Of a DNA stretch of 56,880 nucleotides, positions 15,010 through 25,796 are shown one piece after another. Where the stretch lies: the NCBI RefSeq assembly GCF_004363075.1, contig NZ_SNYN01000030.1:1-56880 (forward strand). The letters run 5' to 3'. The notes under the pieces are model-generated. The model was not told the origin of the DNA. It made no database searches and was given only the letters and a program-made list of their open reading frames with translations. Source of the DNA: Actinorugispora endophytica. Its GTDB lineage: Bacteria > Actinomycetota > Actinomycetes > Streptosporangiales > Streptosporangiaceae. The number at the start of each line of letters is the position of its first letter. The first letter of the stretch is position 1. Position numbers and translations under genes: made by a program.

Positions 15010-15327
15010 ATGCGCAACGTCATCGCCTATACCGCGGCCCGTCTCCTGCTCTTCGCGGCCACCTATGGGGTGGTCTACCTGCTCGGCGCCCGAGAACTGC
15101 TCGCGATCATCATCGCTTTCCTGGTCAGCGGCCTGGTGAGTTTCGTTCTGCTTTCCAAGCGGCGCGACGCGATGTCCGCCGCGATCACCGAGGCGATGGA
15201 CCGGAAGCGCGGTGTCGGGGGCCGGTTCGAGGAGGGCGCGGCAAAGGAGGACCAGGTGGAAGCGGACGCCCCCGGCGACGCGGAGCCTCCGGCGGAGGAG
15301 CCCCGCGCCGACGCCGCCGAGCGATGA
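15010..15327 (+). CDS. DUF4229 membrane protein
   Basis: 105 residues, ATG 15010 with GAGG about 8 nt upstream. It has two N-terminal helices (IAYTAARLLLFAATYGVVYLLG and LLAIIIAFLVSGLVSFVLL), then SKRRDAMSAAITEAMDRKR and an acidic Ala/Glu/Pro tail. This is the DUF4229 pattern; in actinobacteria such genes often neighbour menaquinone genes, as here (menG follows). Function unknown. Confidence 0.85.
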   Translation: MRNVIAYTAARLLLFAATYGVVYLLGARELLAIIIAFLVSGLVSFVLLSKRRDAMSAAITEAMDRKRGVGGRFEEGAAKEDQVEADAPGDAEPPAEEPRADAAER

Positions 15328-15589
15328 CGGGACCGTCCGGGCCCCCGGTCGGCCCACCCCGGCGGGAGTGTCCGGAGCCGCGCGTGGTAGCCGCGGCCAG
15401 GAGCGCCCCTCCGGCCGCGCGTACGGCCGGGGTTCCGGGGCGGCCCCCGAGCGTTCTGTCGCCCCCGTTCTTTCGGTCACCGTGTGCTCGCGCGCGTTCA
15501 CACGCGGAGACGTCCCCTGGGCGGGGGTTCGGGCGGAGAACGCCGTCCGTGCGGTGGGGAAACCGGTTCTGACCGGTGTCCGGCCGCTT

Positions 15590-15595
15590 TAGGCT
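15590..15595 (+). promoter_or_regulatory. -10 box of menG, predicted leaderless
   Basis: TAGGCT ends 7 nt before the menG ATG at 15603, and no Shine-Dalgarno is present. Confidence 0.5.
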
Positions 15596-15602
15596 GGACG
15601 GC

Positions 15603-16313
15603 ATGACCCGTGCCGAGCTGGACAAGAACCCCCGGGACGTCGCCGCGATGTTCGACGCCATCGCGGGACGATACGACCTTCTCAACGACGTGCTCTCCGC
15701 GGGCCAGGACCGCCGCTGGCGCCGCGCCGTCGTGGGCGCCGTCGACGCCTACAGCGGCGAGCTCGTGCTCGACCTGGCCGCCGGGACCGGGACCTCCTCG
15801 GAGTCCTTCACCGCCAAGGGCGCGCGGGTCGTCGCCTGCGATTTCTCGCTCGGCATGCTCCAGGTCGGGGCCGAGCGCCGGGGCGGCGCCTCCAGCCGCG
15901 GGGTCACCGTGGTGGCGGGGGACGCGCTGCGCCTGCCGTTCGCCGACGAGACCTTCGACGCGGTCACCATCTCCTTCGGCCTGCGCAACGTCAACGACGT
16001 GGACCAGGCGCTGGCGGAGCTGCGGCGGGTCACCCGGGTCGGCGGGCGGCTGGTCATCTGCGAGTTCAGCCACCTCCCGGTCCCGGTCCTGGACCGGCTC
16101 CTCGGCAGGGGGATGGAGGTCGGGCTGCCGCTCGTGGCGCGCGGCTTCGGCAACGACCCCGGCGCCTACGCCTACCTGTCGGAGTCCATCGCGGCCTGGC
16201 CGGACCAGCCCGCCCTGGCCGGGCGGCTCCAGGCGGCGGGCTGGTCGAGGGTGGCCTGGCGCAACCTCACCCTCGGCGTGGTGGCCCTGCACCGGGGGTA
16301 CCGCGAGGGCTGA
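15603..16313 (+). CDS. menG: Demethylmenaquinone methyltransferase
   Basis: 236 residues, ATG 15603. A class I SAM methyltransferase of the UbiE/MenG family: [29 protein letters not shown] (family signature 1), [11 protein letters not shown] (SAM loop), [36 protein letters not shown] (signature 2), and the C-terminal [34 protein letters not shown]. It C-methylates demethylmenaquinone, the last step of menaquinone synthesis. It is the first of the respiratory block and is separated from the next gene by two terminators, so it is its own unit. Confidence 0.96.
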   Translation: MTRAELDKNPRDVAAMFDAIAGRYDLLNDVLSAGQDRRWRRAVVGAVDAYSGELVLDLAAGTGTSSESFTAKGARVVACDFSLGMLQVGAERRGGASSRGVTVVAGDALRLPFADETFDAVTISFGLRNVNDVDQALAELRRVTRVGGRLVICEFSHLPVPVLDRLLGRGMEVGLPLVARGFGNDPGAYAYLSESIAAWPDQPALAGRLQAAGWSRVAWRNLTLGVVALHRGYREG

Positions 16314-16341
16314 CCGGACACCCGAAAAGACTGTCACTCCG

Positions 16342-16369
16342 AGCGCACGGTGGTCACCCACCGTGCGCT
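16342..16369 (+). terminator. Terminator of menG
   Basis: 12-bp perfect stem AGCGCACGGTGG / CCACCGTGCGCT, loop TCAC, followed by TT; 28 nt after the menG stop. Confidence 0.85.
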
Positions 16370-16496
16370 TTCGCGTGTCCGCCACCGGGATTCCAGAAGA
16401 TTTTTCGGGGCTGCGGGAGGCTGGGACAGGGCGTCGGAGCCGCCGTCCACTTGGGGTATTGGATGTCGAATGTCTGTTTTATGGGACTTTTTGCGC

Positions 16497-16521
16497 GCCC
16501 GACAAGCCTTCGGGCCTTTTT
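16497..16521 (+). terminator. Second terminator with U-tract
   Basis: GCCCGA / TCGGGC stem with a 7-nt loop, followed by CTTTTT. It lies in an unusually AT-rich stretch (about 16455-16580) between menG and the Rex-controlled promoter, insulating the latter. Confidence 0.65.
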
Positions 16522-16664
16522 GGGATGAAACGGGCAAACCTCCTTATATATCCCTTCATCTGTTCTTTAAAACCCCTTGATAGCAGGCAAATCCCCCGAA
16601 TGGGGCGAGGGCGGGGCGGGGGTCGCTCCCCGGGGGCGAAAGGTCTAGACTGCGAGCCAAAACC

Positions 16665-16682
16665 TTGTGAAGCACTTCACAA
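16665..16682 (+). promoter_or_regulatory. Rex operator upstream of the menJ-like/nuo operon
   Basis: TTGTGAAGCACTTCACAA is an exact match to the Rex consensus TTGTGAA-N4-TTCACAA, extended one more base on each side (C..G). TTATAT at 16692-16697 is the likely -10, so the operator would cover the -35 region. In Streptomyces coelicolor Rex senses the NADH/NAD+ ratio and controls respiratory genes; the same logic is inferred here. Confidence 0.88.
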
Positions 16683-16775
16683 GAGGGCGAGTTATATCCC
16701 GCACCGAACGCAGCCACAGGCGTGACCTCCCTCACGCCGCCAGCGCAACGCCGCGCCGAGCAGTCAGGACCATTC

Positions 16776-18086
16776 GTGAGCCAGACAGCACCGACCCCAT
16801 CGACGTCCGTAGCCGTTGGGACCCCCGCGAACGAGGCCGATGTCATCATCGTCGGCGCGGGACCCGCCGGCTGCACGGCCGCCTACTACCTCGCGCAGGC
16901 CGGAGTCGACGTCCTCCTCCTGGAGAAGACCGCCTTCCCGCGCGAGAAGGTCTGCGGAGACGGGCTCACCCCGCGCGCCGTCAGGCAGCTCGTGTCCATG
17001 GGCGTCTCCCTCGAGGACAAGGCCTGGATCCGGAACCGCGGGCTGCGGATCATCGGCGGGGGTGTCCGCCTGGAGCTGCCCTGGCCCGATCTGGCCGAGT
17101 ACCCGGGGTTCGGCCTGGTCCGCACCCGCCACGACTTCGACGAGATCCTGGTCAGGCAGGCGGTCGCGGCCGGGGCCCGGCTGCTGGAGCGCACCAACGT
17201 CACCGAGCCCGTCATCGACGAGCGCAGCAACCGCATCGTCGGGGTCCGCGCCAGGAACGCCGACGGCGAGACCACGCACTTCCGCGCGCCCCTGGTGCTG
17301 GCGGCCGACGGCAACTCCTCCCGCCTCTCGGTGGCGATGGGCGTGCGCAAGCGCGACGACCGCCCGATGGGCGTGGCGGTGCGCACCTACTTCACCAGCC
17401 CCCGGCACGACGACGACTACCTGGAGTCCTGGCTGGAGCTGTGGGACTCCAGCGGCGGCAAGGACGTCCTGCTCCCCGGCTACGGCTGGGTCTTCGGCGT
17501 CGGCGACGGCACCAGCAACGTGGGCCTGGGCATCCTCAACTCCACCGCGTCCTTCCAGAAGGTGGACTACCGGGAGCTGCTCAAGCGCTGGACCCGGAGC
17601 ATGCCCGAGGAGTGGGGCTACACCGAGGAGAACCAGCAGGGGCCGATCCGCGGCGCCGCGCTGCCGATGGGCTTCAACCGGACCCCGCACTACGCGCGCG
17701 GCCTGATGCTGGTCGGCGACGCCGGCGGAATGGTCAACCCCTTCAACGGCGAGGGCATCGCCTACGCGATGGAGGCCGGGCAGATCGCCGCGGACGTGGT
17801 CGTCCAGGCACTCAGCCGCCCCACCCGGCAGACCCGCGAGCGCACCCTGCTGCGCTACCCGGAGATCCTGCGGGACACCTACGGCGGCTACTACACGCTC
17901 GGCCGCTACTTCGTGAAGATGATCGGCAACGCCGAGTTCATGAAGTACGCGACCAAGTACGGCCTTCCGCAGCCGCTCCTGATGCGCTTCACCCTCAAGC
18001 TGCTGGCCAACCTCACCGAACCCAGCCACGGCGACGCGATGGACCGGGTCATCAACGGCCTGTCCAAGATCGCGCCCGCCGCCTGA
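16776..18086 (+). CDS. Geranylgeranyl reductase family flavoprotein (MenJ-like)
   Basis: 436 residues from GTG 16776 (AGGA 9-10 nt upstream); GTG 16722 is an alternative. FAD Rossmann motif VGAGPAGCTAAYYL near residue 26, VCGDGLTPRAVRQL, AADGNSSRL, GVAVRTYFTSPRHDDDYLESWLELWD, LVGDAGGMVNPFNGEGIAYAMEAGQIAA (second FAD motif). It is full length and typical of the actinobacterial group that includes mycobacterial MenJ, which saturates one isoprene of menaquinone. The position between menG and nuoA, behind the Rex site, supports a menaquinone role rather than chlorophyll or archaeal lipids. Confidence 0.92.
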   Translation: MSQTAPTPSTSVAVGTPANEADVIIVGAGPAGCTAAYYLAQAGVDVLLLEKTAFPREKVCGDGLTPRAVRQLVSMGVSLEDKAWIRNRGLRIIGGGVRLELPWPDLAEYPGFGLVRTRHDFDEILVRQAVAAGARLLERTNVTEPVIDERSNRIVGVRARNADGETTHFRAPLVLAADGNSSRLSVAMGVRKRDDRPMGVAVRTYFTSPRHDDDYLESWLELWDSSGGKDVLLPGYGWVFGVGDGTSNVGLGILNSTASFQKVDYRELLKRWTRSMPEEWGYTEENQQGPIRGAALPMGFNRTPHYARGLMLVGDAGGMVNPFNGEGIAYAMEAGQIAADVVVQALSRPTRQTRERTLLRYPEILRDTYGGYYTLGRYFVKMIGNAEFMKYATKYGLPQPLLMRFTLKLLANLTEPSHGDAMDRVINGLSKIAPAA

Positions 18087-18171
18087 CCGGGCACGGTGAC
18101 GAGACGCAACCCCGCGAGGACGGTATGGCATGAACTTCTTCCGCGCAGAACCACAAGGGAACGGCTAGCCG

Positions 18172-18531
18172 ATGGAGCTGTACACACCCATCTTCGTGCT
18201 CGGCGGTATCGGCGCCGCCTTCGTGGTGCTCTCCATGGTCGTCGGAGCGCTGGCGGGCCCCAAGCGCTACAACCGCACCAAGCTGCAGGCCTACGAATGC
18301 GGCATCGACCCCACCCCCCAGCCGGTGGGCGGCGGCCGGTTCACGATCAAGTACTACCTGACGGCGATGCTCTTCATCGTCTTCGACATCGAGGTCATCT
18401 TCCTCGTGCCGTGGGCGGTGCACCTCGACGCGCTCGGGATGTTCGGCCTGGTCGCGATGGTCCTCTTCCTCGCCAACGTCTCGATCGCCTACGCCTACGA
18501 GTGGCGTCGCGGCGGTCTCGAATGGGACTGA
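18172..18531 (+). CDS. nuoA: NADH-quinone oxidoreductase subunit A
   Basis: 119 residues, three membrane helices. The conserved loop YECGIDPTPQ and the FIVFDIEVIFLVPWAV helix (acidic residues of the E-channel) are present. First gene of a complete nuoA-N set. The 85-nt gap after the MenJ-like gene holds no terminator, so the two are probably one transcript. Confidence 0.96.
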   Translation: MELYTPIFVLGGIGAAFVVLSMVVGALAGPKRYNRTKLQAYECGIDPTPQPVGGGRFTIKYYLTAMLFIVFDIEVIFLVPWAVHLDALGMFGLVAMVLFLANVSIAYAYEWRRGGLEWD

Positions 18532-18605
18532 CCCGTGAACGACCCGCGTATGAGCCCCACCAGTCGTCCCATTGAGATCGAAGAACCGGAAAGGGGGTTC
18601 GCCTG

Positions 18606-19163
18606 ATGGGAATCGAGGAGAAACTTCCCAGCGGGATCCTGCTGACCACGGTCGAGCAGGTCGTCGGCTTCGTGCGCAAGACGTCCATGTGGCCCGCGAC
18701 GTTCGGCCTGGCCTGCTGCGCCATCGAGATGATGTCGGCCGGCGGCCCGCGCTACGACATCGCCCGCTTCGGCATGGAGCGCTTCTCGGCCACACCCCGC
18801 CAGGCCGACCTGATGATCGTTGCCGGCCGGGTGAGCCAGAAGATGGCGCCCGTCCTGCGCACGATCTACGACCAGATGTCCGAGCCGAAGTGGGTCATCG
18901 CCATGGGCGTCTGCGCCTCCAGCGGCGGCATGTTCAACAACTACGCCATCGTCCAGGGCGTCGACCACATCGTTCCTGTGGACATCTACCTCCCGGGCTG
19001 CCCGCCGCGCCCCGAGATGCTGCTGGACGCCGTGCTCAAGCTGCACGACAAGGTCCAGAACACCAAGCTCGGAGCGCACCGCGAACGTGAGATCGAGGAA
19101 CTCGACCGGCGGCGGATGCGCATGCTCCCGCTGGTCGAGCAGACCGGGGGGGCCGCGCAGTGA
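18606..19163 (+). CDS. nuoB: NADH-quinone oxidoreductase subunit B
   Basis: 185 residues, ATG 18606. Cluster N2 ligands: LACCAIEMM (adjacent cysteines), GVCASSGG, and LPGCPPRPE. It forms the quinone site with NuoD. The C-terminal extension ([15 protein letters not shown]) is charged. Its stop overlaps the nuoC start. Confidence 0.97.
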   Translation: MGIEEKLPSGILLTTVEQVVGFVRKTSMWPATFGLACCAIEMMSAGGPRYDIARFGMERFSATPRQADLMIVAGRVSQKMAPVLRTIYDQMSEPKWVIAMGVCASSGGMFNNYAIVQGVDHIVPVDIYLPGCPPRPEMLLDAVLKLHDKVQNTKLGAHREREIEELDRRRMRMLPLVEQTGGAAQ

Positions 19164-19918
19164 CCTCCGCCAATCATGAAGGCAAGCCTAACCTATCCGA
19201 AGGAGAAAATCTCCCCGCGGAGAGGGGGCGGGAACGCCTGGACTCGCCGGTGGCCCGCAAGGGCATGTTCGGCGCCAGGAGCTCCGGCGACACCTCGGGC
19301 TACGGGGGGCTCCGGGTCTACCGCCCGGCGCAGTCCCGGACCGAGCGGCCCTACACCGACGAGGACGACCCCCGCACCGCCTCCTTCGACCAGGTGGCCG
19401 ACGCGCTGGAGCGCTCCCTCAAGGAGGTCGACACGTCGTTCGGCGACGCGGTCGAGCGGGTCGTCGTGGACCGCGGCGAGATCACCTTCCACGTCCGGCG
19501 GGAGTACCTGCTCGACGTGGTGACCCGGCTGCGCGACGACCCGGCCCTGCGCTTCGAGCTGTGCCTGGGCGTCAACGGCGTCCACTACCCCAGCGACACC
19601 GGGCGCGAGCTTCACGCCGTCTACGAGATGCGCTCGATCACGCACAACCGCGAGATCCGCGTCGAGGTGGCCTGCTCCGACGAGGACCCGCACATCCCCT
19701 CGATCGTGGCCGTCTACCCCACGAACGACTGGCACGAACGCGAGGCCTGGGACTTCTTCGGGATCGTCTTCGACGGCCACCCCGCGCTCACCCGGATCCA
19801 GATGCCCGACGACTGGCACGGCCACCCGCAGCGCAAGGACTACCCCCTGGGCGGGATCCCGGTCGAGTACCGGGGAGCCAAGATCCCCCCGCCGGACGAG
19901 CGGAGGTCGTACGCGTGA
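19160..19918 (+). CDS. nuoC: NADH-quinone oxidoreductase subunit C
   Basis: 252 residues, GTG 19160 overlapping the nuoB stop by 4 nt. The N-terminal ~75 residues are a variable actinobacterial extension. The 30-kDa subunit signature lies near the C-terminus: [18 protein letters not shown], then [18 protein letters not shown]. It is separate from nuoD, unlike the fused form of enterobacteria. Confidence 0.95.
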   Translation: MTSANHEGKPNLSEGENLPAERGRERLDSPVARKGMFGARSSGDTSGYGGLRVYRPAQSRTERPYTDEDDPRTASFDQVADALERSLKEVDTSFGDAVERVVVDRGEITFHVRREYLLDVVTRLRDDPALRFELCLGVNGVHYPSDTGRELHAVYEMRSITHNREIRVEVACSDEDPHIPSIVAVYPTNDWHEREAWDFFGIVFDGHPALTRIQMPDDWHGHPQRKDYPLGGIPVEYRGAKIPPPDERRSYA

Positions 19919-19958
19919 CCCCCACTGACACCCACGTTGCGAGGAGGGGAGGGCGACC

Positions 19959-21260
19959 ATGACCGCCACTCCTACTGAGACCTACGTCGACGCCAGCGGC
20001 GGCGACTGGGACGAGGTCGTCGCGGCCGCCCAGCGCGGAAACGCCGAGCGGCTCGTCGTCAACATGGGCCCCCAGCACCCGTCCACCCACGGGGTGCTCC
20101 GGCTCATCCTCACCCTCGACGGCGAGACCGTCACCGAGGCCCGCGTCGGCATCGGCTACCTGCACACCGGCATCGAGAAGAACATGGAGTACCGGACGTG
20201 GACGCAGGGCACCACGTTCGTGACCCGCATGGACTACCTCACGCCGATCTTCAACGAGGCCGTCTACTGCCTCGCCGTCGAGAAGCTGCTCGGCGTCACC
20301 GACCGGATCCCCGACCGCGCCAACGTCATCCGGGTGATGATGATGGAGCTCAACCGGATGTCCTCGCACTTCGTCGCGATGGCCACGTTCGGCATGGAGC
20401 TCGGCGCGACGACCATCATGACCAACGGATTCCGCGAGCGCGAGCTGGTCCTGGACATCTTCGAGATGGTCACCGGCCTGCGCATGAACCACGCCTACAT
20501 CCGCCCCGGCGGCGTGGCCCAGGACCTGCCGCCCGGGGCGGTCGGCAAGATCCGGGAACTGCTGGTCGAGATGCCCAAGCGGCTCGACGACATGCGCAAG
20601 CTCCTGGACGCCAACCCGCTGTACCTGGCGCGCACCCGGGACGTGGCCTACCTGGACCTGGCCGGGTGCATGGCGCTGGGCGTCACCGGGCCGCTGCTGC
20701 GTTCGGCGGGCCTGGCCTGGGACCTGCGCAAGGCCAAGCCCTACTGCGGGTACGAGAACTACGAGTTCGACGTGCCGGTCTCCGACGGCGCCGACGTCTA
20801 CGCCCGCTACCGGGTGCGCATGGCCGAGATCGACGAGAGCCTCAAGATCGTCGAGCAGTGCCTGGACAAGCTCGCCCCCGGCCCCGTGATGATCGAGGAC
20901 GCCAAGATCGGCTGGCCCGCCCAGCTCGCCATCGGCGCCGACGGCATGGGCAACTCGCCCGCGCACATCGCGCACATCATGGGCGGGTCCATGGAGGCGC
21001 TCATCCACCACTTCAAGCTCGTCACCGAAGGGTTCCGGGTCCCCCCGGGCCAGGCGTACGCGGCGGTGGAGGGCGCCAAGGGCGAACTCGGCTGCCACGC
21101 GGTCAGCGACGGCGGCACCCGCCCCTACCGGCTGCACTTCAGGGATCCCTCGTTCACCCACCTCCAGGCGGTCGCGGCGATGTGCGAAGGCGGCACGGTC
21201 GCCGACGTCGTCGCCGCGGTGGCCAGCATCGACCCCGTGATGGGAGGCGTCGACCGATGA
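19959..21260 (+). CDS. nuoD: NADH-quinone oxidoreductase subunit D
   Basis: 433 residues, ATG 19959 behind GGAGGGGAGGG. Hydrogenase-like 49-kDa subunit: [67 protein letters not shown], and the C-terminal DPVMGGVDR. It makes the quinone pocket with NuoB; the His and Tyr in these loops are the usual quinone contacts. Confidence 0.97.
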   Translation: MTATPTETYVDASGGDWDEVVAAAQRGNAERLVVNMGPQHPSTHGVLRLILTLDGETVTEARVGIGYLHTGIEKNMEYRTWTQGTTFVTRMDYLTPIFNEAVYCLAVEKLLGVTDRIPDRANVIRVMMMELNRMSSHFVAMATFGMELGATTIMTNGFRERELVLDIFEMVTGLRMNHAYIRPGGVAQDLPPGAVGKIRELLVEMPKRLDDMRKLLDANPLYLARTRDVAYLDLAGCMALGVTGPLLRSAGLAWDLRKAKPYCGYENYEFDVPVSDGADVYARYRVRMAEIDESLKIVEQCLDKLAPGPVMIEDAKIGWPAQLAIGADGMGNSPAHIAHIMGGSMEALIHHFKLVTEGFRVPPGQAYAAVEGAKGELGCHAVSDGGTRPYRLHFRDPSFTHLQAVAAMCEGGTVADVVAAVASIDPVMGGVDR

Positions 21261-22000
21261 GCGCGCCCGAGACACCCCCGACCCCCCGGGACGAGACCGC
21301 CGGGGACGTCTTCTCCGGCGAGAACCGGGCCCGCCTGGAGCTCGACGCCAAGGACGTCATCGCCCGCTACCCCAAGCCGCGGTCGGCGCTGCTGCCGCTG
21401 CTGCACCTCGTGCAGTCGGAGGAGGGCTTCGTCAGCACCGCCGGCATCGCCTTCTGCGCCGAGCAGCTGGGCATCACCACCGCCGAGGTCACGGCCGTGG
21501 CGACGTTCTACACGATGTACAAGCGCCGCCCCGTCGGCGACTACCACGTGGGCGTGTGCACCAACCCGCTGTGCGCGGTGATGGGCGGCGACGAGATCTT
21601 CGCCGGGCTCAAGGAGCACCTGGACGTCGGCAACGACGAGACCACCGCGGACGGCAAGATCACCCTGGAGCACCTGGAGTGCAACGCGGCCTGCGACTTC
21701 GCGCCGGTCGTGATGGTCAACTGGGAGTTCTTCGACGACCAGACCCCCGAGTCCGCCAAGAAGCTCGTCGACGACCTGCGCCTGGGCAAGGACGTCAAGC
21801 CCACCCGCGGCCCGAACAGCCTGTGCACCTGGAAGCAGGCGTCCCGGGTGCTGGCCGGGTTCGACGACGGCCGCGCCGCGGAGGGCCCCCAGGCGGGCGC
21901 CCCCTCGCTGGCCGGGCTCGAAGTGGCCCGGGAGCGCGGCTGGCGCGCCCCCGAGCCGGCGGCCGCGCCCGCCCCGGCAGACGAGGAGGACGCCGAGTGA
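21257..22000 (+). CDS. nuoE: NADH-quinone oxidoreductase subunit E
   Basis: 247 residues, ATG 21257 overlapping the nuoD stop (ATGA). Thioredoxin-like [2Fe-2S] subunit (N1a): first cysteine pair CTNPLC after [18 protein letters not shown], second pair CNAAC in [18 protein letters not shown]. The C-terminal ~60 residues are an Ala/Pro/Glu-rich extension beyond the usual length. Confidence 0.96.
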   Translation: MSAPETPPTPRDETAGDVFSGENRARLELDAKDVIARYPKPRSALLPLLHLVQSEEGFVSTAGIAFCAEQLGITTAEVTAVATFYTMYKRRPVGDYHVGVCTNPLCAVMGGDEIFAGLKEHLDVGNDETTADGKITLEHLECNAACDFAPVVMVNWEFFDDQTPESAKKLVDDLRLGKDVKPTRGPNSLCTWKQASRVLAGFDDGRAAEGPQAGAPSLAGLEVARERGWRAPEPAAAPAPADEEDAE

Positions 22001-23313
22001 CCACCCTGACCCCCATCCTGTCCAGGAACTGGGACCGGCCCGACTCCTTCACGCTGGCCGCGTACCGCGAGACCGGCGGCTACGAGGCGCTGCGCGCCGC
22101 GCTGGGCATGACCCCCGACGCGATCGTGGACCTGGTCAAGGCCTCCGGGCTGCGCGGCCGCGGCGGAGCGGGCTTCCCCACCGGGATGAAGTGGGGCTTC
22201 CTGCCCAAGGACAACCCCAACCCGCGCTACCTCGTGGTCAACGCGGACGAGTCCGAGCCGGGCACCTGCAAGGACATGCCGCTCCTGCTGGCCAACCCGC
22301 ACGCCCTGGTCGAGGGCATCGCGATCGCCTCCTACGCGATCAACAGCAGGAACGCCTTCGTCTACGTGCGCGGCGAGGTCCTGCACGTCATCCGGCGGCT
22401 GCGCAACGCCGTCGCCGAGGCGTACGAGGCCGGGCTGCTCGGCAAGGACATCCTGGGCAGCGGCTTCGACCTCGACGTGGTCGTGCACTCCGGCGCGGGC
22501 GCCTACATCTGCGGTGAGGAGACCGCCCTCCTGGACTCGCTGGAGGGCTACCGGGGCCAGCCCCGGCTCAAGCCGCCGTTCCCCGCCGTCGCCGGGCTGT
22601 ACGCCTCGCCGACCGTGGTGAACAACGTCGAGTCCATCGCGAGCGTGCCCGGCATCGTCGCCAACGGCGCCGACTGGTTCACCTCCATGGGCACCGAGAA
22701 GTCCGCCGGGTTCGGCTTCTTCTCGCTGTCCGGGCACGTCACCCGGCCGGGCCAGTACGAGGCCCCGCTCGGCGTGACGCTGCGCGAGCTCCTGGAGATG
22801 GCGGGAGGGGTCCGCGACGGGCGCCGCCTCAAGTTCTGGACACCGGGCGGCTCCTCCACGCCGATCTTCACCGAGGAGCACCTGGACATCCCGCTGGACT
22901 TCGAGTCCGTCGGCGCGGCCGGGTCGATGCTCGGCACCCGGGCGCTGCAGATCTTCGACGAGACCACCTCGGTGGTCCGGGCCGTGCGCGGCTGGATCGA
23001 GTTCTACGCGCACGAGTCCTGCGGCAAGTGCACGCCGTGCCGCGAGGGCAACTTCTGGATGGCCCAGGTACTGCGCCGGATCGAGGCGGGGAAGGGCACC
23101 GAGGAGGACGTCGCCAAGCTGCTCGACATCTGCGACAACCTGCTCGGCCGCTCCTTCTGCGCCCTGGGAGACGGAGCGACCAGCCCGGTGACCTCGGCGA
23201 TCAAGTACTTCCGGGAGGAGTTCATCGCGGGGACGCACACCCCCGCGTGGGAGCTCTTCCCCTACCAGCGCACCACCCGCTGGGCGAGCGAGTCCGTGGA
23301 AGAGGACGCCTGA
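21997..23313 (+). CDS. nuoF: NADH-quinone oxidoreductase subunit F (NADH/FMN site)
   Basis: 438 residues, GTG 21997 overlapping the nuoE stop. NADH site [19 protein letters not shown] site [12 protein letters not shown] and [19 protein letters not shown], and N3 [4Fe-4S] ligands [12 protein letters not shown] plus the Cys of [12 protein letters not shown]. Entry point of electrons from NADH. Confidence 0.97.
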   Translation: MTTLTPILSRNWDRPDSFTLAAYRETGGYEALRAALGMTPDAIVDLVKASGLRGRGGAGFPTGMKWGFLPKDNPNPRYLVVNADESEPGTCKDMPLLLANPHALVEGIAIASYAINSRNAFVYVRGEVLHVIRRLRNAVAEAYEAGLLGKDILGSGFDLDVVVHSGAGAYICGEETALLDSLEGYRGQPRLKPPFPAVAGLYASPTVVNNVESIASVPGIVANGADWFTSMGTEKSAGFGFFSLSGHVTRPGQYEAPLGVTLRELLEMAGGVRDGRRLKFWTPGGSSTPIFTEEHLDIPLDFESVGAAGSMLGTRALQIFDETTSVVRAVRGWIEFYAHESCGKCTPCREGNFWMAQVLRRIEAGKGTEEDVAKLLDICDNLLGRSFCALGDGATSPVTSAIKYFREEFIAGTHTPAWELFPYQRTTRWASESVEEDA

Positions 23314-25796
23314 TGACAGTCACGACCAACACCACCGCGGGCGGTCCCCCCGCGGTGCCGCCGGAGGACCTGGTCACCGTCACCATCGACGGCTTCGAGG
23401 TCAGGGTCCCCAAGGGCACCCTGGTGATCCGCGCGGCCGAGCTGCTCGGGATCCAGATCCCGCGCTTCTGCGACCACCCGCTGCTCGACCCGGTCGGCGC
23501 GTGCCGCCAGTGCCTGGTGGAGATCCCCGACATGGGCAACGGGCGCGGCATGCCCAAGCCGCAGGCGTCCTGCACCATCACCGTCATGGAGGGCATGGTC
23601 GTCAAGACCCAGCTCACCTCGCCGGTCGCGGAGAAGGCCCAGCGCGGGATCATGGAGTTCCTCCTGATCAACCATCCGCTGGACTGCCCGGTCTGCGACA
23701 AGGGCGGCGAGTGCCCGCTGCAGAACCAGGCGATGGCCAACGGCCAGGGCGAGTCCCGCTTCACCGACGTCAAGCGGACCTTCCCCAAGCCGATCGCGCT
23801 GTCCACCCAGGTGCTCCTGGACCGCGAGCGCTGCATCCAGTGCGCCCGCTGCACCCGGTTCTCCGCGCAGATCGCCGGGGACCCGTTCATCGAACTCCTC
23901 GAACGCGGCGCCAAGGAGCAGGTGGGCATCGCCGAGGGCCAGCCCTTCCAGTCCTACTTCTCCGGCAACACCGTGCAGATCTGCCCGGTCGGCGCGCTCA
24001 CCGGCGCGGCCTACCGGTTCCGCTCGCGCCCCTTCGACCTGGTCTCCACCCCCAGCGTCTGCGAGCACTGCTCCGCCGGGTGCGCGCTGCGCACCGACCA
24101 CCGGCGCGGCAAGGTGACCCGGCGCCTGGCGGGGGACGACCCGCAGGTCAACGAGGAGTGGAACTGCGACAAGGGCCGGTGGGCGTTCACCTACGCCACC
24201 GGGCCCGACCGCCTCAAGCACCCGCTGGTGCGCGACGAGGACAGCCGCGCCCTGGAGGTCGCCTCCTGGCCCGAGGCGCTGACCACCGCGGCCCGCGGCC
24301 TGGCCGCCGCCCGCGGCAGGGTCGGGGTCCTCACCGGCGGGCGGCTCACCCTGGAGGACGCCTACGCGTACGCCAAGTTCGCCCGGACGGCGCTGCGCAC
24401 CAACGACGTCGACTTCCGGGCCCGCCCCCACTCGGAGGAGGAGGCCGGGTTCATCGCGGCCCGGGTCGCCGGGCGCGGGGTCGAGGTCTCCTACGCCGAC
24501 CTGGAGAAGGCGCCCGCCGTCCTGCTCGCCGGGTTCGAGCCCGAGGACGAGGCGGCCGTGGTGTTCCTGCGGCTGCGCAAGGCCGTCCGCAAGAACCGCA
24601 CCCGCGTCCACTCGGTGGCCGCGTTCGCCAGCCGGGGCCTGGTCAAGACCGACGGGACCCTGGTCCCCGCGGCGCCCGGCGACGAGGCGCGCGTCCTGTC
24701 CTCCCTCGGCGAGGTCGCGCCCGAGACGCTGGAGGCGCTGCGGGCCGAAGGCGCCGTCATCCTGGTGGGCGAGCGCCTCGCCGAGACCCCCGGCGCGCTG
24801 TCGGCGGCGGCCGCCCTGGCCGACTCCACCGGCGCCCGCCTGGCCTGGATCCCCGGCCGCGCGGGCGACCGCGGCGCGGTCGAGGCCGGCGCGATGCCCA
24901 ACCTGCTGCCGGTGGGCCGGCCGGTCTCCGACGACGCGGCCCGCGCCGAGGTGGCGCGCGCCTGGTCGGTCGCCGACCTGCCCGCCGGTGAGGGCCGCGA
25001 CACCGCGGGCATCCTCGCCGCGGCCGCCGCCGGAGAACTCGACGCCCTGCTCGTCGCGGGCGTCGACCTGGACGACCTCCCCGACCCCGAGGCCGCCCGG
25101 GCCGCGCTGGCGCGGGTGCCGTTCGTCGTCAGCCTGGAGCTGCGCGCCAGCGGCGTCACCGACCGTGCCGACGTGGTGCTCCCGGTCGCCGCCGTCGCCG
25201 AGAAGTCCGGAACGTTCGTCGACTGGGAGGGGCGCGGCCGTCCGTTCGGCACCGCCCTGAAGGTGCCCGGCGCGCTGTCGGACCTGCGGGTCCTGTCCGC
25301 GATCGCCGACGAGATGGACGTCCACCTGGGCCTGCCCGACCCCGAGGCCGCCCGCCGCGAGCTCAGCGGCCTCGGCGGCTGGAAGGGGACGCCGCTGCCC
25401 ACCCCGGTCGACCGCCCCGCCCCGGCCGCCGCCCCCGGACAGGGCCAGGCGGTCCTGGCCACCTGGCGGCAGCTGCTGGGCGAGGGCCGGATGCAGGACG
25501 GCGAACCGTACCTGGCCGGAACCGCGCGGCCGGCGGCCGCCCGGGTCTCCGCGGCCACCGCCGCCGAGATCGGCCTGGCCGACGGCGGCGTGCTGCGGGT
25601 CGAAGGGCCCGCCGGGGCGGTGCGCGTCCCGGCGATCGTCACCGAAATGCCCGACCGCGTGGTGTGGCTCCCGGCCAACGCCGCCGACTGCGCGTCCCGC
25701 CGGGACCTCGGCGCGGGCATCGGGGCCGTGGTGTCCCTGGCCGCCGACAGCGGGGTTCCCGTCGGGGCAGCGACGAGTGCTGGGAGCGAGAAGTGA
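23313..25796 (+). CDS. nuoG: NADH-quinone oxidoreductase subunit G
   Basis: 827 residues, ATG 23313 overlapping the nuoF stop. N-terminal [2Fe-2S] N1b ([21 protein letters not shown]), [4Fe-4S] N5 with a His ligand ([17 protein letters not shown]), N4 ([17 protein letters not shown]), and a further [14 protein letters not shown] set that fits the extra cluster N7 known from Thermus and E. coli. The molybdopterin-oxidoreductase-like C-terminal half is divergent and Ala/Asp-rich, with little active-site conservation, as usual for NuoG. Confidence 0.96.
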   Translation: MTVTTNTTAGGPPAVPPEDLVTVTIDGFEVRVPKGTLVIRAAELLGIQIPRFCDHPLLDPVGACRQCLVEIPDMGNGRGMPKPQASCTITVMEGMVVKTQLTSPVAEKAQRGIMEFLLINHPLDCPVCDKGGECPLQNQAMANGQGESRFTDVKRTFPKPIALSTQVLLDRERCIQCARCTRFSAQIAGDPFIELLERGAKEQVGIAEGQPFQSYFSGNTVQICPVGALTGAAYRFRSRPFDLVSTPSVCEHCSAGCALRTDHRRGKVTRRLAGDDPQVNEEWNCDKGRWAFTYATGPDRLKHPLVRDEDSRALEVASWPEALTTAARGLAAARGRVGVLTGGRLTLEDAYAYAKFARTALRTNDVDFRARPHSEEEAGFIAARVAGRGVEVSYADLEKAPAVLLAGFEPEDEAAVVFLRLRKAVRKNRTRVHSVAAFASRGLVKTDGTLVPAAPGDEARVLSSLGEVAPETLEALRAEGAVILVGERLAETPGALSAAAALADSTGARLAWIPGRAGDRGAVEAGAMPNLLPVGRPVSDDAARAEVARAWSVADLPAGEGRDTAGILAAAAAGELDALLVAGVDLDDLPDPEAARAALARVPFVVSLELRASGVTDRADVVLPVAAVAEKSGTFVDWEGRGRPFGTALKVPGALSDLRVLSAIADEMDVHLGLPDPEAARRELSGLGGWKGTPLPTPVDRPAPAAAPGQGQAVLATWRQLLGEGRMQDGEPYLAGTARPAAARVSAATAAEIGLADGGVLRVEGPAGAVRVPAIVTEMPDRVVWLPANAADCASRRDLGAGIGAVVSLAADSGVPVGAATSAGSEK

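Noticed and set aside
16455-16580. AT-rich stretch before the MenJ-like gene as horizontally acquired DNA
   Set aside because: It is only about 125 nt long, contains a U-tract terminator and precedes a promoter; regulatory sequence explains it.
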